Program-made: the position numbers and the translations under genes
Source of the DNA: an uncultured Aurantimonas sp.
GTDB lineage: Bacteria > Pseudomonadota > Alphaproteobacteria > Rhizobiales > Rhizobiaceae
Direction: 5' to 3'
DNA length: 64,000 nt
NCBI GenBank assembly: GCA_947488615.1
Contig: CANKZU010000001.1
Span: 463,031 to 527,030, forward strand
The notes under the pieces: model-generated
Seen by the model: only the letters and a program-made list of their open reading frames with translations
The model's database searches: none
Told to the model about the DNA's origin: nothing
Shown here: one piece after another, positions 40,450 to 49,541 of the stretch
Layout: each line of letters begins with the position of its first letter
Numbering within the stretch: the stretch's first letter is position 1

Positions 40450-41565
40450 TCAGAAACTGTCGAGCGACTGCCAGGATTTCGCTTGGGCAGACGCCATCGC
40501 CGCCGCAACGACGCGGTTGACGTCCATGCCGTCCCGAAAGGTCGGAAAGACCGGTTCGCCCGTCGCGATCGCGGTGAGAAAATCCTTGGCCTCGATGATG
40601 ATCTGATCCTGATAGCCGGTGCCGTGCCCCGGCCCCTGGCAGAACCCCGCATAGTCGGGATGCTCGGGACCGGTCAGGATCTTCGTAAACCCGCGCCGCT
40701 CCTCCGGGTCGTCCATGCGATAGAGCCAGAGCGCGTTCTGGTCCTCCTGATCGAAACGGATCGCGCCCTTGGTGCCGGTGATCTCGTAGGCGTAGCCCAT
40801 CTTGCGGCCGGTCGCGACGCGGCTGAAGAACAGATGCCCCATGGCGCCGCCCTCGAACCGGCACATGATCTGCGCCTGATCGTCATTGGTCACAGCCTCG
40901 TCGCCGGCCGGACCCGGACGGCTGGCGTGGACTGTCTCGACCTCGGCGATGAGGTCGCGGATCGGCCCGGCCAGCGCCAGCGCGCCATTGATCATGTGCG
41001 GCGCCAGATCGCCCATCGTGCCGTTGCCCGCTCCGCGCGTGCGCCAGGTCGCCGGAGCCTTGGGGTCGGCGTAGAAATCTTCCGCGTGCTCGCCCCGGAA
41101 CCAGGTGATGTCGCCGATCTCGCCGGTCCCGATCAGCTGGCGAGCAAATTGCGAAGCCGGCGTGCGGATATAGTTGAAGCCGACCATGTTCGCCGCCCCG
41201 CAGGCCTCCGCCGCCGCGACCATGGCCCGGCTTTCCTCCAGCGACGCGCCGAGCGGCTTTTCGCAGAACACCGGCTTGCCGAGGGCGAAGGCCGCCTCGG
41301 CGATGGCGCGATGGGTCTCCTGCGGCGAGGCGATGATCACCGCCTCGACCGCCGGATCCGTCACCAATTCGCGCCAATCGGCGGTGCAGCGCGCGAATCC
41401 GAACGCCGCGCGATAGCGCTCCGCCGATCCGGGGCTCGTGGCGCAGACCATCTCCAGCCGCGGGCGCAGCGCCGTCTGGAAAACCGCGCCGACGGCTTGC
41501 ATGGCGACCGCGTGCGCCTTGCCCATATAACCGCCGCCGACGATACCGATGCCAATTGGGGTCAC
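40450..41565 (-). CDS. Gfo/Idh/MocA family oxidoreductase (inositol dehydrogenase-like)
   Basis: IGIVGGGYMGKAHAVAMQ; IIASPQETHRAIAEAAFALGKPVFCEKPLG; GTG start 41565 assumed. Confidence 0.85.
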   Translation of the reverse strand: MTPIGIGIVGGGYMGKAHAVAMQAVGAVFQTALRPRLEMVCATSPGSAERYRAAFGFARCTADWRELVTDPAVEAVIIASPQETHRAIAEAAFALGKPVFCEKPLGASLEESRAMVAAAEACGAANMVGFNYIRTPASQFARQLIGTGEIGDITWFRGEHAEDFYADPKAPATWRTRGAGNGTMGDLAPHMINGALALAGPIRDLIAEVETVHASRPGPAGDEAVTNDDQAQIMCRFEGGAMGHLFFSRVATGRKMGYAYEITGTKGAIRFDQEDQNALWLYRMDDPEERRGFTKILTGPEHPDYAGFCQGPGHGTGYQDQIIIEAKDFLTAIATGEPVFPTFRDGMDVNRVVAAAMASAQAKSWQSLDSF

Positions 41566-41589
41566 GGGCGATCCTGCCTCAAAAAGAGG

Positions 41590-41608
41590 TTTGCAACCGG
41601 TTGCAAAA
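41590..41608. promoter_or_regulatory. LacI-type palindromic operator, copy 2
   Basis: TTTGCAACCGGTTGCAAAA in the divergent intergenic region between the IolG-like gene and iolD. Confidence 0.8.
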
Positions 41609-41693
41609 CACGTAACCTCAATAGCGGCCGGCCGGTCGTTCGACAATCGGCTTCTGAAGAAAATTTCACGCCGGCCCACCAACGGAGGAAAGC

Positions 41694-43565
41694 ATGAGCG
41701 CAGGAAGCGAAACGGTCCGTCTGACGACAGCGCAGGCCGTCATCCGCTATCTGGCCAACCAGTACATCGATATCGACGGCAGTGAGAAACGTCTGTGCGG
41801 CGGTGGCTTCGCCATCTTCGGTCATGGCAACGTGACGTGCCTCGGCGAGGCGCTCTACGACCATCGCAAGGAACTGCCGCTCTATCGCGGCCAGAACGAG
41901 CAGAGCATGGGCTTTGCCGCGGCCGCCTATGCCAAGCAGCAATTGCGCCGGCGCTTTATGTTCTGCACCGCCTCGGCCGGGCCGGGAACCAGCAATCTGT
42001 TGACCTCCGCCGCGCTCGCCCACGCCAACCGGCTTCCCGTGTTGATGCTGTGCGGCGATACCTTCATCACCCGCCTGCCCGATCCGGTGCTGCAGCAGCT
42101 GGAGCATTTCGGCAATCCGTCGCTGGGGCTCAACGACGCATTCAAGGCAGTCTGCCGCTATTGGGACCGCATCACTCACCCGGCGCAGATCATCCAGTCG
42201 CTGCCCGCCGCCATCGCCACCATGCTCGATCCGGCCGATTGCGGCCCGGCCTTCCTTGCCCTGCCGCAGGATGTTCAGGGCTGGACCTACGACTATCCAG
42301 CCGAATTCTTCGAGAAGACGGTGCATCGCATCCGGCGCGTGGCGCCCGACGCGAACGAGACCGCCGATGCCGCGGCGCTGCTCAAATCGGCGAAACGGCC
42401 GATGATCATCGCTGGCGGCGGCGTGCAATACTCCCGCGCGGTCGCGGAGCTGACCGCCTTCGCTGAGGCCCACGCCATCCCCGTGGTGGAAACCATCGCC
42501 GGGCGCGCCAACATGCTGGCGACGCACCCGCTCAATATCGGCCCGATCGGGGTGACCGGGTCCAGTTCCGCCAACGCGATCGCCGAAAAGGCCGATGTGA
42601 TCCTCGCCGTCGGCACGCGGCTGCAGGATTTCACCACCGGCTCCTGGACGGCCTTCGACAAGAGCGCCCGGCTCATCTCCATCAACGCCGCGCGGCACGA
42701 CGCCGGCAAGCATCGCTCGTTGCCGGTCGTGGGCGACGCGAAACTTGCCCTGACGGCGCTGGGCGACGCGCTTGCGGAGTATCAAGCGCCAGACGCATGG
42801 ACCGACGCGGCCAAGGCCGAGCGCCACGCCTGGGACGCCTATGTCGCCGACAATGTGCGGCCCGGCAACCGGCCGAACTCCTACGCCCAGGCGATCGGCG
42901 TCGTGAACGATCTCTGCGACCCGCGCGACCGGATCGTCACCGCGGCCGGCGGCCTGCCGGCGGAGATAACGGCGAACTGGCGCACTCTCGACATCGGCAC
43001 CGTCGATGTCGAGTTCGGCTTTTCCTGCATGGGCTACGAGATCGCCGGCGGCTGGGGCGCGCGCATCGCCCAATCGGAGACCGAGCCGGAGGCAGACACC
43101 ATCGTCTTCGTCGGCGACGGGGCGTATCTCCTGATGAATTCCGACATCTATTCCTCGGTGCTGACGGCCAAGAAGCTGATCATCCTGGTGCTGGACAATG
43201 GCGGCTTCGCGGTGATCGACAAGCTGCAGAACAACACCGGCAACACCTCGTTCAACAACCTCATCGCCGACTGCAACATCGCGGTCGAGCCCTTCCCGGT
43301 GGATTTCGAGGCACACGCCCGCGCCATGGGCGCCGAGGCCGAGACGGTCGCCAAGGCGGCCGAGCTGGCGGAAGCCTTCGAGCGCGCCAAGGCGGCCGAG
43401 CGGACCTTTGTCATCGTCATGCAGGTCGACCCCCATGACGGCTGGACCGCCGAAGGCCATGCCTGGTGGGAGGTCGGCACACCCCATGTCACCGACAACC
43501 AGCGTGTCCGCGCCGCCCATGTCGAGCAGGAAGCCGGCCGGACGCGTCAGCGCAGGGGCATCTGA
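41694..43565 (+). CDS. iolD: 3D-(3,5/4)-trihydroxycyclohexane-1,2-dione acylhydrolase (ThDP enzyme)
   Basis: VRLTTAQAVIRYLANQYIDIDG...FAIFGHGNVTCLGEALY; ThDP motif GDGAYLLMNSDIYSSVLT. Confidence 0.93.
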   Translation: MSAGSETVRLTTAQAVIRYLANQYIDIDGSEKRLCGGGFAIFGHGNVTCLGEALYDHRKELPLYRGQNEQSMGFAAAAYAKQQLRRRFMFCTASAGPGTSNLLTSAALAHANRLPVLMLCGDTFITRLPDPVLQQLEHFGNPSLGLNDAFKAVCRYWDRITHPAQIIQSLPAAIATMLDPADCGPAFLALPQDVQGWTYDYPAEFFEKTVHRIRRVAPDANETADAAALLKSAKRPMIIAGGGVQYSRAVAELTAFAEAHAIPVVETIAGRANMLATHPLNIGPIGVTGSSSANAIAEKADVILAVGTRLQDFTTGSWTAFDKSARLISINAARHDAGKHRSLPVVGDAKLALTALGDALAEYQAPDAWTDAAKAERHAWDAYVADNVRPGNRPNSYAQAIGVVNDLCDPRDRIVTAAGGLPAEITANWRTLDIGTVDVEFGFSCMGYEIAGGWGARIAQSETEPEADTIVFVGDGAYLLMNSDIYSSVLTAKKLIILVLDNGGFAVIDKLQNNTGNTSFNNLIADCNIAVEPFPVDFEAHARAMGAEAETVAKAAELAEAFERAKAAERTFVIVMQVDPHDGWTAEGHAWWEVGTPHVTDNQRVRAAHVEQEAGRTRQRRGI

Positions 43566-43566
43566 C

Positions 43567-44406
43567 ATGAAGCAGTTCGCGGCCGACGCCATCGAACCGG
43601 ATGTCATCGTCGAAGAGCTTTTGCGCGGCGACGGCGCCGTCCGCATTACCGGGTTGTTCACGCCGGACCAGATTGCCGAGGCCCGCGCCATCGTCATGGC
43701 GCATTCCGAGGCGGCCAGCGAAAAGGTGACCCATTTCCAGGGCGCGGCGGCGGCCGAGGGCACGATCGCTCTCCAGCGCCGGGTCTGGAACCTCTTGGCC
43801 AAGGGTGAAATCTTCTCCCGCATGGCCGCGCATCCGGAGTTGATGCGCATCCTGCGTCGTTTTCTCGGCACCGAGTTCATCATGGGTTCGATCGCGGCCA
43901 ACCGCATCCTGCCGGGCGGCCCGGGCCAGGAGCCGCATGTCGACTATCCCTATTGGGATTTCCACAAGCCGGAGACGCACCCGACGGGGCTGAACGGCAG
44001 CTTTCCGATGAACGCGCAGGTCTCGATCCTGCTCGATCCGTTCACCGAGGCCTCCGGCGCCACGGCCTATGTTCCCGGCAGTCAGAAGGAACTGCGCTAT
44101 CCCACCGAGGAGGATCGCTTTCATGAGCGCTCGGAGCGGATGCTGGGCGATCCCGGCGACGTCGCGCTGTTTTACGGCGTCGCCTGGCACTGCGCGATGC
44201 CAAACCGTTCGGGCCACGACCGAAGCGCGATCCTGATCCAGTATCTGCCGAAATGGGTGAAACCCATGGAGGATATGCCGGCGGCTCTGCCGCAGGCGTT
44301 TCTGGACAACGCCAGTTCCGACATGCGGCAATTGCTCGGGTTGAACTATCCCTATCCCGAAGTGCTGGACGCCGCGCGGGCCGGCAACACCGAGGGGCGC
44401 GCATGA
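43567..44406 (+). CDS. Phytanoyl-CoA dioxygenase (PhyH) family protein
   Basis: EPHVDYPYWDF (HxD), AYVPGSQKELRYP, WHCAMPNRSGHDRSAILIQYLP. Confidence 0.85.
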   Translation: MKQFAADAIEPDVIVEELLRGDGAVRITGLFTPDQIAEARAIVMAHSEAASEKVTHFQGAAAAEGTIALQRRVWNLLAKGEIFSRMAAHPELMRILRRFLGTEFIMGSIAANRILPGGPGQEPHVDYPYWDFHKPETHPTGLNGSFPMNAQVSILLDPFTEASGATAYVPGSQKELRYPTEEDRFHERSERMLGDPGDVALFYGVAWHCAMPNRSGHDRSAILIQYLPKWVKPMEDMPAALPQAFLDNASSDMRQLLGLNYPYPEVLDAARAGNTEGRA

Positions 44407-45383
44407 CATCGCTTGCCGGCATCGCCCGGAACGACTTCGTCATCGTCGGGCGGGCGGGCATGGACTTTTACCCCGACCCGCCGGGCACGAAGACCGAAGA
44501 GGCGGAAAAATTCGTCGCCTGCCTCGGCGGCTCCTCGGCCAATATCGGTGTTGCGATCACCCGGCACGGCGGCCGGGCGGCGCTGGTGACCTCGGTATCC
44601 GACGACGCGATCGGGCGGTTCTGCCTCAACGAGCTGGCGAAATACGGCATCGATGCCCGCCACGTCCGCTCGGTCGGCGGCGAGGCGCGCAATTCGCTGG
44701 CCGTCGTCGAAAGCCGGGTCGAGGACCACCAGTCGGTGATCTACCGCAACGGCGCCGCGGATTTCCAGATGACGGCGGAGGACGTCGCGGCGGTGGATTA
44801 CGAAGCCTATGGCGCGCTGATCACGACGGGCACCGTCTTCGCTGCCGAACCGTCGCGCGGCGCAGCGTTTCACGCCTTCGACCTGGCCAGGAAGGCCGGG
44901 CTGCCGTTGATCTTCGACATCGACTACCGCCCCTATTCCTGGCCCTCGCCCGAAGTCGCTTCGGACGTCTATTCGCGCGCCGGCCGGCTCTGCGACATCG
45001 TCATCGGCAATGACGACGAGTTCGGCTTCATGGCCGGCGGCAAGGACAAGGGCCTCGCCAAGGCGCGGGAACTTGCGGGCAGCACCGCCAGCATCGTCGT
45101 CTACAAGATGGGCGAGCACGGCGCGATCACCATCACGCCGAACGAGGAATTCCGCTCCGGGATCTATCCCGTCACGGCGCTGAAGCCGACCGGCGCGGGC
45201 GACGCCTTCATGGGCGGCTTCGTCGCTTCGCTCGCCCAGGGCCATGAGTTGCGCGACTGCGTCATGCGCGGTTCCGCCTCCGCCGCGATAGTCGTGTCGC
45301 GGGTCGGCTGCGCCCCCGCCATGCCCACCACGGCCGAATTGGAGGCGTTCCTCGCCGACCATCCCGGCCCGACACAGCCTTGA
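44403..45383 (+). CDS. iolC: PfkB family kinase, 5-dehydro-2-deoxygluconokinase
   Basis: GRAGMDFYPDPPGTKTEEAEKFVACLGGSSANIGVAI; PTGAGDAFMGGFV. Confidence 0.88.
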   Translation: MTSLAGIARNDFVIVGRAGMDFYPDPPGTKTEEAEKFVACLGGSSANIGVAITRHGGRAALVTSVSDDAIGRFCLNELAKYGIDARHVRSVGGEARNSLAVVESRVEDHQSVIYRNGAADFQMTAEDVAAVDYEAYGALITTGTVFAAEPSRGAAFHAFDLARKAGLPLIFDIDYRPYSWPSPEVASDVYSRAGRLCDIVIGNDDEFGFMAGGKDKGLAKARELAGSTASIVVYKMGEHGAITITPNEEFRSGIYPVTALKPTGAGDAFMGGFVASLAQGHELRDCVMRGSASAAIVVSRVGCAPAMPTTAELEAFLADHPGPTQP

Positions 45384-45394
45384 AAGGAACGCCG

Positions 45395-46237
45395 ATGCAT
45401 ATCGCGCCCTACGACAACCGCAACGAACCGATCGTCGATGTCGACGACGCGCTGGTTCCGCTGAACTATTTCAACATCGTCAAGCTGACCAAGGGCCAGG
45501 CTTTCGAATATCGCGTGCCGGGCTATGAGACCTGCATCGTGCCAGCCACCGGCACCGTCGACGTGACGGTCGAGGGCGAAGCCTTCGCCGTGCTCGGGAC
45601 ACGCGGCGTCGACGTCTGGGACGGCGAGCCGGAAGGCGTCTACGTGCCGACTGGCGCGACCGCCCAGATGGTCTGCGTATCGGACGCGGCGGAAGTGTTC
45701 GTCGCGGGGGCGAAATACGACAAGGTCCTGTCGCCCTTCGCCGTGCGCGCCGACGAGTTGGACAAGGTGCAGTATGGTTCCGACGACACCAAGACCCATC
45801 GCAAGATCAAGCACATTCTCGGCCAGAAGCAGCACGACAAGGTCGGCCGGTTGCTGGTCTCAGAGCTCTACACCGTGGGCAAGGGCGGCTGGTCGGGCTT
45901 TCCCAGCCACAAGCACGACACCGACCGCCTGCCTGACGAGACGCGGCACGACGAGACCTACAATTTCCGCTTCCGCCCCAATCACGGCACCGGCGTACAG
46001 ATGCTCCAGCGCGAGGACGGCAAGCCGGGCGACGCCTACCACATCGTCGACGGCTCGACGATCTGCCTCGACAAGGGCTATCACCCCTGCGCGGTGCTGC
46101 CCGGCTACGAGATGTACTATTTCACCATTCTTGGCGGCCTCAGCCAGCGCAGCCTGGTGCAGTATTTCCAGCCGAGCCACGCCGACCAACTCGAAACCAT
46201 TCCCGGCATCAAGGACATGATCGCGAAATTCAAATGA
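45395..46237 (+). CDS. iolB: 5-deoxy-glucuronate isomerase
   Basis: GGWSGFPSHKHDTDRLPDETRHDETYNFRF; position in iol operon. Confidence 0.9.
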   Translation: MHIAPYDNRNEPIVDVDDALVPLNYFNIVKLTKGQAFEYRVPGYETCIVPATGTVDVTVEGEAFAVLGTRGVDVWDGEPEGVYVPTGATAQMVCVSDAAEVFVAGAKYDKVLSPFAVRADELDKVQYGSDDTKTHRKIKHILGQKQHDKVGRLLVSELYTVGKGGWSGFPSHKHDTDRLPDETRHDETYNFRFRPNHGTGVQMLQREDGKPGDAYHIVDGSTICLDKGYHPCAVLPGYEMYYFTILGGLSQRSLVQYFQPSHADQLETIPGIKDMIAKFK

Positions 46238-47073
46238 CCCTGGCGACCCTTTCCGACGTTCTGCAACCGGCCCTCAGGGAGGGTTACGCGGTCGGCGGTC
46301 TCGTCGTCCTTGGCTGGGAGGACGCCCGCGCCTATGTGGCGGCGGCCGAGGCGGAGAACGCGCCGGTAATCCTGCAAGCGGGTCCCGGCTGCCGGGCGCA
46401 CACCCCGCTTCGCGTCCTCGGCGCGATGTTCCGGACGCTGGCCGAAGGCGCCAGCGTTCCGGTCGTGGCACATCTCGACCACGGCTACACGGAAGACGAA
46501 TGCCGCGAGGCGATCGACTGCGGCTTCACCTCGGTGATGTTCGACGGCTCGCGCAAGCCGCTCGGCGAGAACATCGCCGCGACGGCCCGGATCGCCGAAA
46601 TGACCCATGCCGCCGGCGTCTCGATCGAGGGCGAGATCGGCTTCGTCGGTTATGCCGAAGGCGAGGCATCCGCCGGCACATCGTCCGAAGAGGCCGCCCG
46701 CTTCGCCGCCGAAAGCGGCGTCGACGCGATGGCGGTTTCCATCGGCAACGTCCATCTGCAGCAGGAAAAGGCGGCCGAGATCGACCTCGACACGCTGCGC
46801 GCCATCGAGGCCGTCACGAACCTGCCGCTCGTCATCCACGGCGGCTCGGGCGTTCCGGTCGCCACGCGCAGCCGGCTGGCGCGCGAATCGAAGATCTGCA
46901 AGTTCAATATCGGCACGGAACTGCGCATGGCCTTCGGACAGGCGTTGCGCGAGGCCATCGACCGCGACCCCAAACGCTTCGACCGTCTGGCGATCCTGAA
47001 GGAGACCGAAGCGCCGGTCCGCGACGCCGCCCGCGCCGTCATCCGGTCGCTTCGCGGCCCGTCGCCGGGATAG
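46234..47073 (+). CDS. Class II aldolase (fructose-bisphosphate/IolJ/GatY-like)
   Basis: VVAHLDHGYTEDECREAIDCGFTSVMFDGS; GEIGFVGYAEGE; LVIHGGSGVP; FNIGTELR. Confidence 0.88.
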   Translation: MTLATLSDVLQPALREGYAVGGLVVLGWEDARAYVAAAEAENAPVILQAGPGCRAHTPLRVLGAMFRTLAEGASVPVVAHLDHGYTEDECREAIDCGFTSVMFDGSRKPLGENIAATARIAEMTHAAGVSIEGEIGFVGYAEGEASAGTSSEEAARFAAESGVDAMAVSIGNVHLQQEKAAEIDLDTLRAIEAVTNLPLVIHGGSGVPVATRSRLARESKICKFNIGTELRMAFGQALREAIDRDPKRFDRLAILKETEAPVRDAARAVIRSLRGPSPG

Positions 47074-47175
47074 AGACGCACGACGAACGGGTTCCTATCG
47101 CCGCCGGTTTGTGTAACGTCCGGTCGGCTTTGCCTGGGGGGCGGAGCCGAGTCGCGTTGCAGGGGAGAGGCAGGC

Positions 47176-48222
47176 ATGACCGCAAGCGAGGACACCGCGC
47201 CGGAGGCCGCCGAAAAGCCCGCGCCAACCTTTGCGAACCGCCTGCGGGACTATGCGCCGGGGGTGCTGGTCGCGGCGACGGTCGCCGTCGCGGCGAAATT
47301 CCTGTCCGAGCATTACGGCGCGCCGGCCATGCTGATGGCGCTGCTCCTGGGCATCGCCCTGAACTTCCTCACCGAGGAAGGCAAATGCGCGGCCGGCATC
47401 AACTTCACCGCCAGGACGGTCCTGCGCGTCGGCGTCGCGCTCCTGGGCGTGCGCATCTCCGTCGCCCTGTTGATCGGCCTCGGCCCCGGCCTGATCGCGC
47501 TGCTCGTCGCCGGCGTCGTCGCCACCATCCTGTTCGGCTTTGCCGCGGCGAAGCTGCTCGGTCGCGGCTGGCGGCTGGCGCTCCTGACCGGCGGATCGGT
47601 GGCGATCTGCGGCGCCTCGGCGGCGATGGCTATCGCCGCCGTCCTGCCGAAGAACCAGTACTCCGAGCGCAACCTGATCTTCACCGTGCTCAGCGTCACC
47701 GTGCTCAGCACCCTGGCGATGATCGTCTATCCGCTGCTGATCCCGGTCTTCGGGCTGAAGGACCAGGCGATCGGCGTGTTTCTCGGCGGCACCATCCACG
47801 ACGTCGCCCAGGTCGTCGGCGCCGGCTTTTCGGTCTCCGACGCGGCCGGCGAGACCGCCACGCTGGTCAAGCTGATCCGCGTCACCATGCTGGCGCCGGT
47901 GGTGCTGGTGTTCACGCTGGTGTTCCGCGCCACCCACAAGAGCGAGGCCGAGGCCGGCAAGCGGCCGCCGCTGATCCCCGGCTTCGTGCTCGGCTTTCTG
48001 GCGCTGGCAGCGCTCAATTCCTTCGGCCTGATCCCCAAGCAAGCCGCCGACATCACCGCCGACGTCTCCGGCTGGGCGCTCCTGTTCGGCATCGCCGCCG
48101 TCGGCATGAAGACCGCGCTGAAGAGCATCCTTTCCGTCGGCCGCGAGGCCGTCCTCCTCGTCGTCGCCGAGACCGTCTTCCTCGCCGCCTTCATCCTCAT
48201 CGGAATTGCATATCTGAACTAA
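47176..48222 (+). CDS. YeiH/UPF0324 family putative sulfate exporter
   Basis: Polytopic; LLGIALNFLTEEGKCAAGINFTARTVLRVGVALLGVRIS; GGSVAICGASAAMAIAAVLP. Confidence 0.88.
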   Translation: MTASEDTAPEAAEKPAPTFANRLRDYAPGVLVAATVAVAAKFLSEHYGAPAMLMALLLGIALNFLTEEGKCAAGINFTARTVLRVGVALLGVRISVALLIGLGPGLIALLVAGVVATILFGFAAAKLLGRGWRLALLTGGSVAICGASAAMAIAAVLPKNQYSERNLIFTVLSVTVLSTLAMIVYPLLIPVFGLKDQAIGVFLGGTIHDVAQVVGAGFSVSDAAGETATLVKLIRVTMLAPVVLVFTLVFRATHKSEAEAGKRPPLIPGFVLGFLALAALNSFGLIPKQAADITADVSGWALLFGIAAVGMKTALKSILSVGREAVLLVVAETVFLAAFILIGIAYLN

Positions 48223-48317
48223 CGGCGACGGGCTCCTTTTCCAGCAAGTACTGCCTTTTCCAGAACGATTCACCCCCACCGTCAGCAAGGCGGTTTCGTT
48301 TCCGGAAGGACCAAACG

Positions 48318-48698
48318 ATGAGCCCTTTGACCGACATTCGCCTGCCGATCCACAACGCCCTCATCTACGTGCGGAACACCGGGGACTGGGATGTGCCGGC
48401 GATCGATGGCATCGGACATCTGTGGACGAGCAAGACCTGCGTCGCGGTCGGATGCCTGCCGGACATCGACGGCGCGACACGGATCATCATCGGCGACGTC
48501 ATCGACGTTCCGCGAACCGAGCACGAAACCTTCGATAGGCGGATTGAGACGCCGTCGAAATCCGTGACCGTCGAATCTGTCTATGATCATGACCTTGCGG
48601 TCGTCACGACAGGGACATCGTCAACGCGCGTTCGGATATGGACAGACGGAACGTCGCTTTCCTCGATCATTATCGTCGGCGTGCATCGACATGACTGA
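48318..48698 (+). CDS. Small protein of unknown family, tandem paralogue 1 of 4
   Basis: 126 aa, MSPLTDIRLPIHNALIYVRNTGDWDVPAIDGIGHLWTSKTCVAVGC...VRIWTDG; lies in frame inside the long open frame 46500-48698. Confidence 0.8.
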   Translation: MSPLTDIRLPIHNALIYVRNTGDWDVPAIDGIGHLWTSKTCVAVGCLPDIDGATRIIIGDVIDVPRTEHETFDRRIETPSKSVTVESVYDHDLAVVTTGTSSTRVRIWTDGTSLSSIIIVGVHRHD

Positions 48699-49071
48699 GA
48701 TCATTCACTGGACCGCCCGTCATCCCATTCAGAACTCCCTGATCTTCATCCACGATGACGGGGATTATGATTTTCCCGAGATCGATGGAATTGGGGCCCA
48801 TTGGGCGACGCCGACATGCGTCGCGGTCAGTTGCAGCCCCGGCTGTGACGCGGACACGATCATCGACGTCGGCGATCCTTCCGATGTCCGGCAGTCCGAC
48901 CAGCAAATCTTCGACGGCTGGCTGAACACGCCCTCAAGACGGATCAAGCTCGACGCCGTCCATATCGAGACGATCGGCGAACTGGCCGTTCCCTGCACCA
49001 TGACTCGCCTGTGGATCTGGACGGACGGCCATCAGGATAGCGAATTCGTGTCGATCGGCGTCAGCCAATGA
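48691..49071 (+). CDS. Small protein of unknown family, tandem paralogue 2 of 4
   Basis: 126 aa, MTEIIHWTARHPIQNSLIFIHDDGDYDFPEIDGIGAHWATPTCVAVSC...LWIWTDGHQDSEFVSIGVSQ; overlaps paralogue 1 by 8 nt. Confidence 0.82.
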   Translation: MTEIIHWTARHPIQNSLIFIHDDGDYDFPEIDGIGAHWATPTCVAVSCSPGCDADTIIDVGDPSDVRQSDQQIFDGWLNTPSRRIKLDAVHIETIGELAVPCTMTRLWIWTDGHQDSEFVSIGVSQ

Positions 49072-49119
49072 GGCACGATAGAGCCTCCACCCTTGTCTGC
49101 ATCAGCGATAGCCGACCCG

Positions 49120-49500
49120 ATGAGCAATCGATTCTTCCGCCACATCCTCGCGAACGGCCTCATCTTCATTCACGACGGCGGCGAGTGGACAGCCCCGGAC
49201 GTGGACGGGATCGGTACATATTGGCGCAGCGACACGTGCGTCATCGTGAGTTGTCTGCCGCATTCCGAAGGCGCGACTTCCATCGAGGTCGGGGAGAGCG
49301 ACGAGGTCAGGCATTCGCCTCATAAAATCTTTGACGATTGGCTGGACACGCCCAGCGGAAAGATCAGGATCGAGGGTGTTGAGATCGACGAGATCACGTC
49401 ATTTGCCGTATCTGCGGCGCGAACCCGACTGACGATTTGGACAGACGGACAGAAATGCTCCGAATTCGTGTCGATCGGCGTCAGCCTCAGACAGGAATAG
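49120..49500 (+). CDS. Small protein of unknown family, tandem paralogue 3 of 4
   Basis: MSNRFFRHILANGLIFIHDGGEWTAPDVDGIGTYWRSDTCVIVSC...LTIWTDGQKCSEFVSIGVSLRQE; alternative TTG start 49093. Confidence 0.82.
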   Translation: MSNRFFRHILANGLIFIHDGGEWTAPDVDGIGTYWRSDTCVIVSCLPHSEGATSIEVGESDEVRHSPHKIFDDWLDTPSGKIRIEGVEIDEITSFAVSAARTRLTIWTDGQKCSEFVSIGVSLRQE

Positions 49501-49541
49501 CGAACGGGAACGATATCGGCACCGCAGGAAGGAGGGCGGCA

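Noticed and set aside
41562-43907. 781-aa minus-strand ORF antisense to iolD
   Set aside because: Shadow frame of a GC-rich gene; no coherent domain signatures, iolD is clear on the plus strand.
46500-48300. Long 5' portion of the 732-aa plus ORF (46500-48698)
   Set aside because: Overlaps the aldolase and YeiH-like genes out of frame and is arginine-rich; only the last 126 codons, from ATG 48318, look like a real protein.
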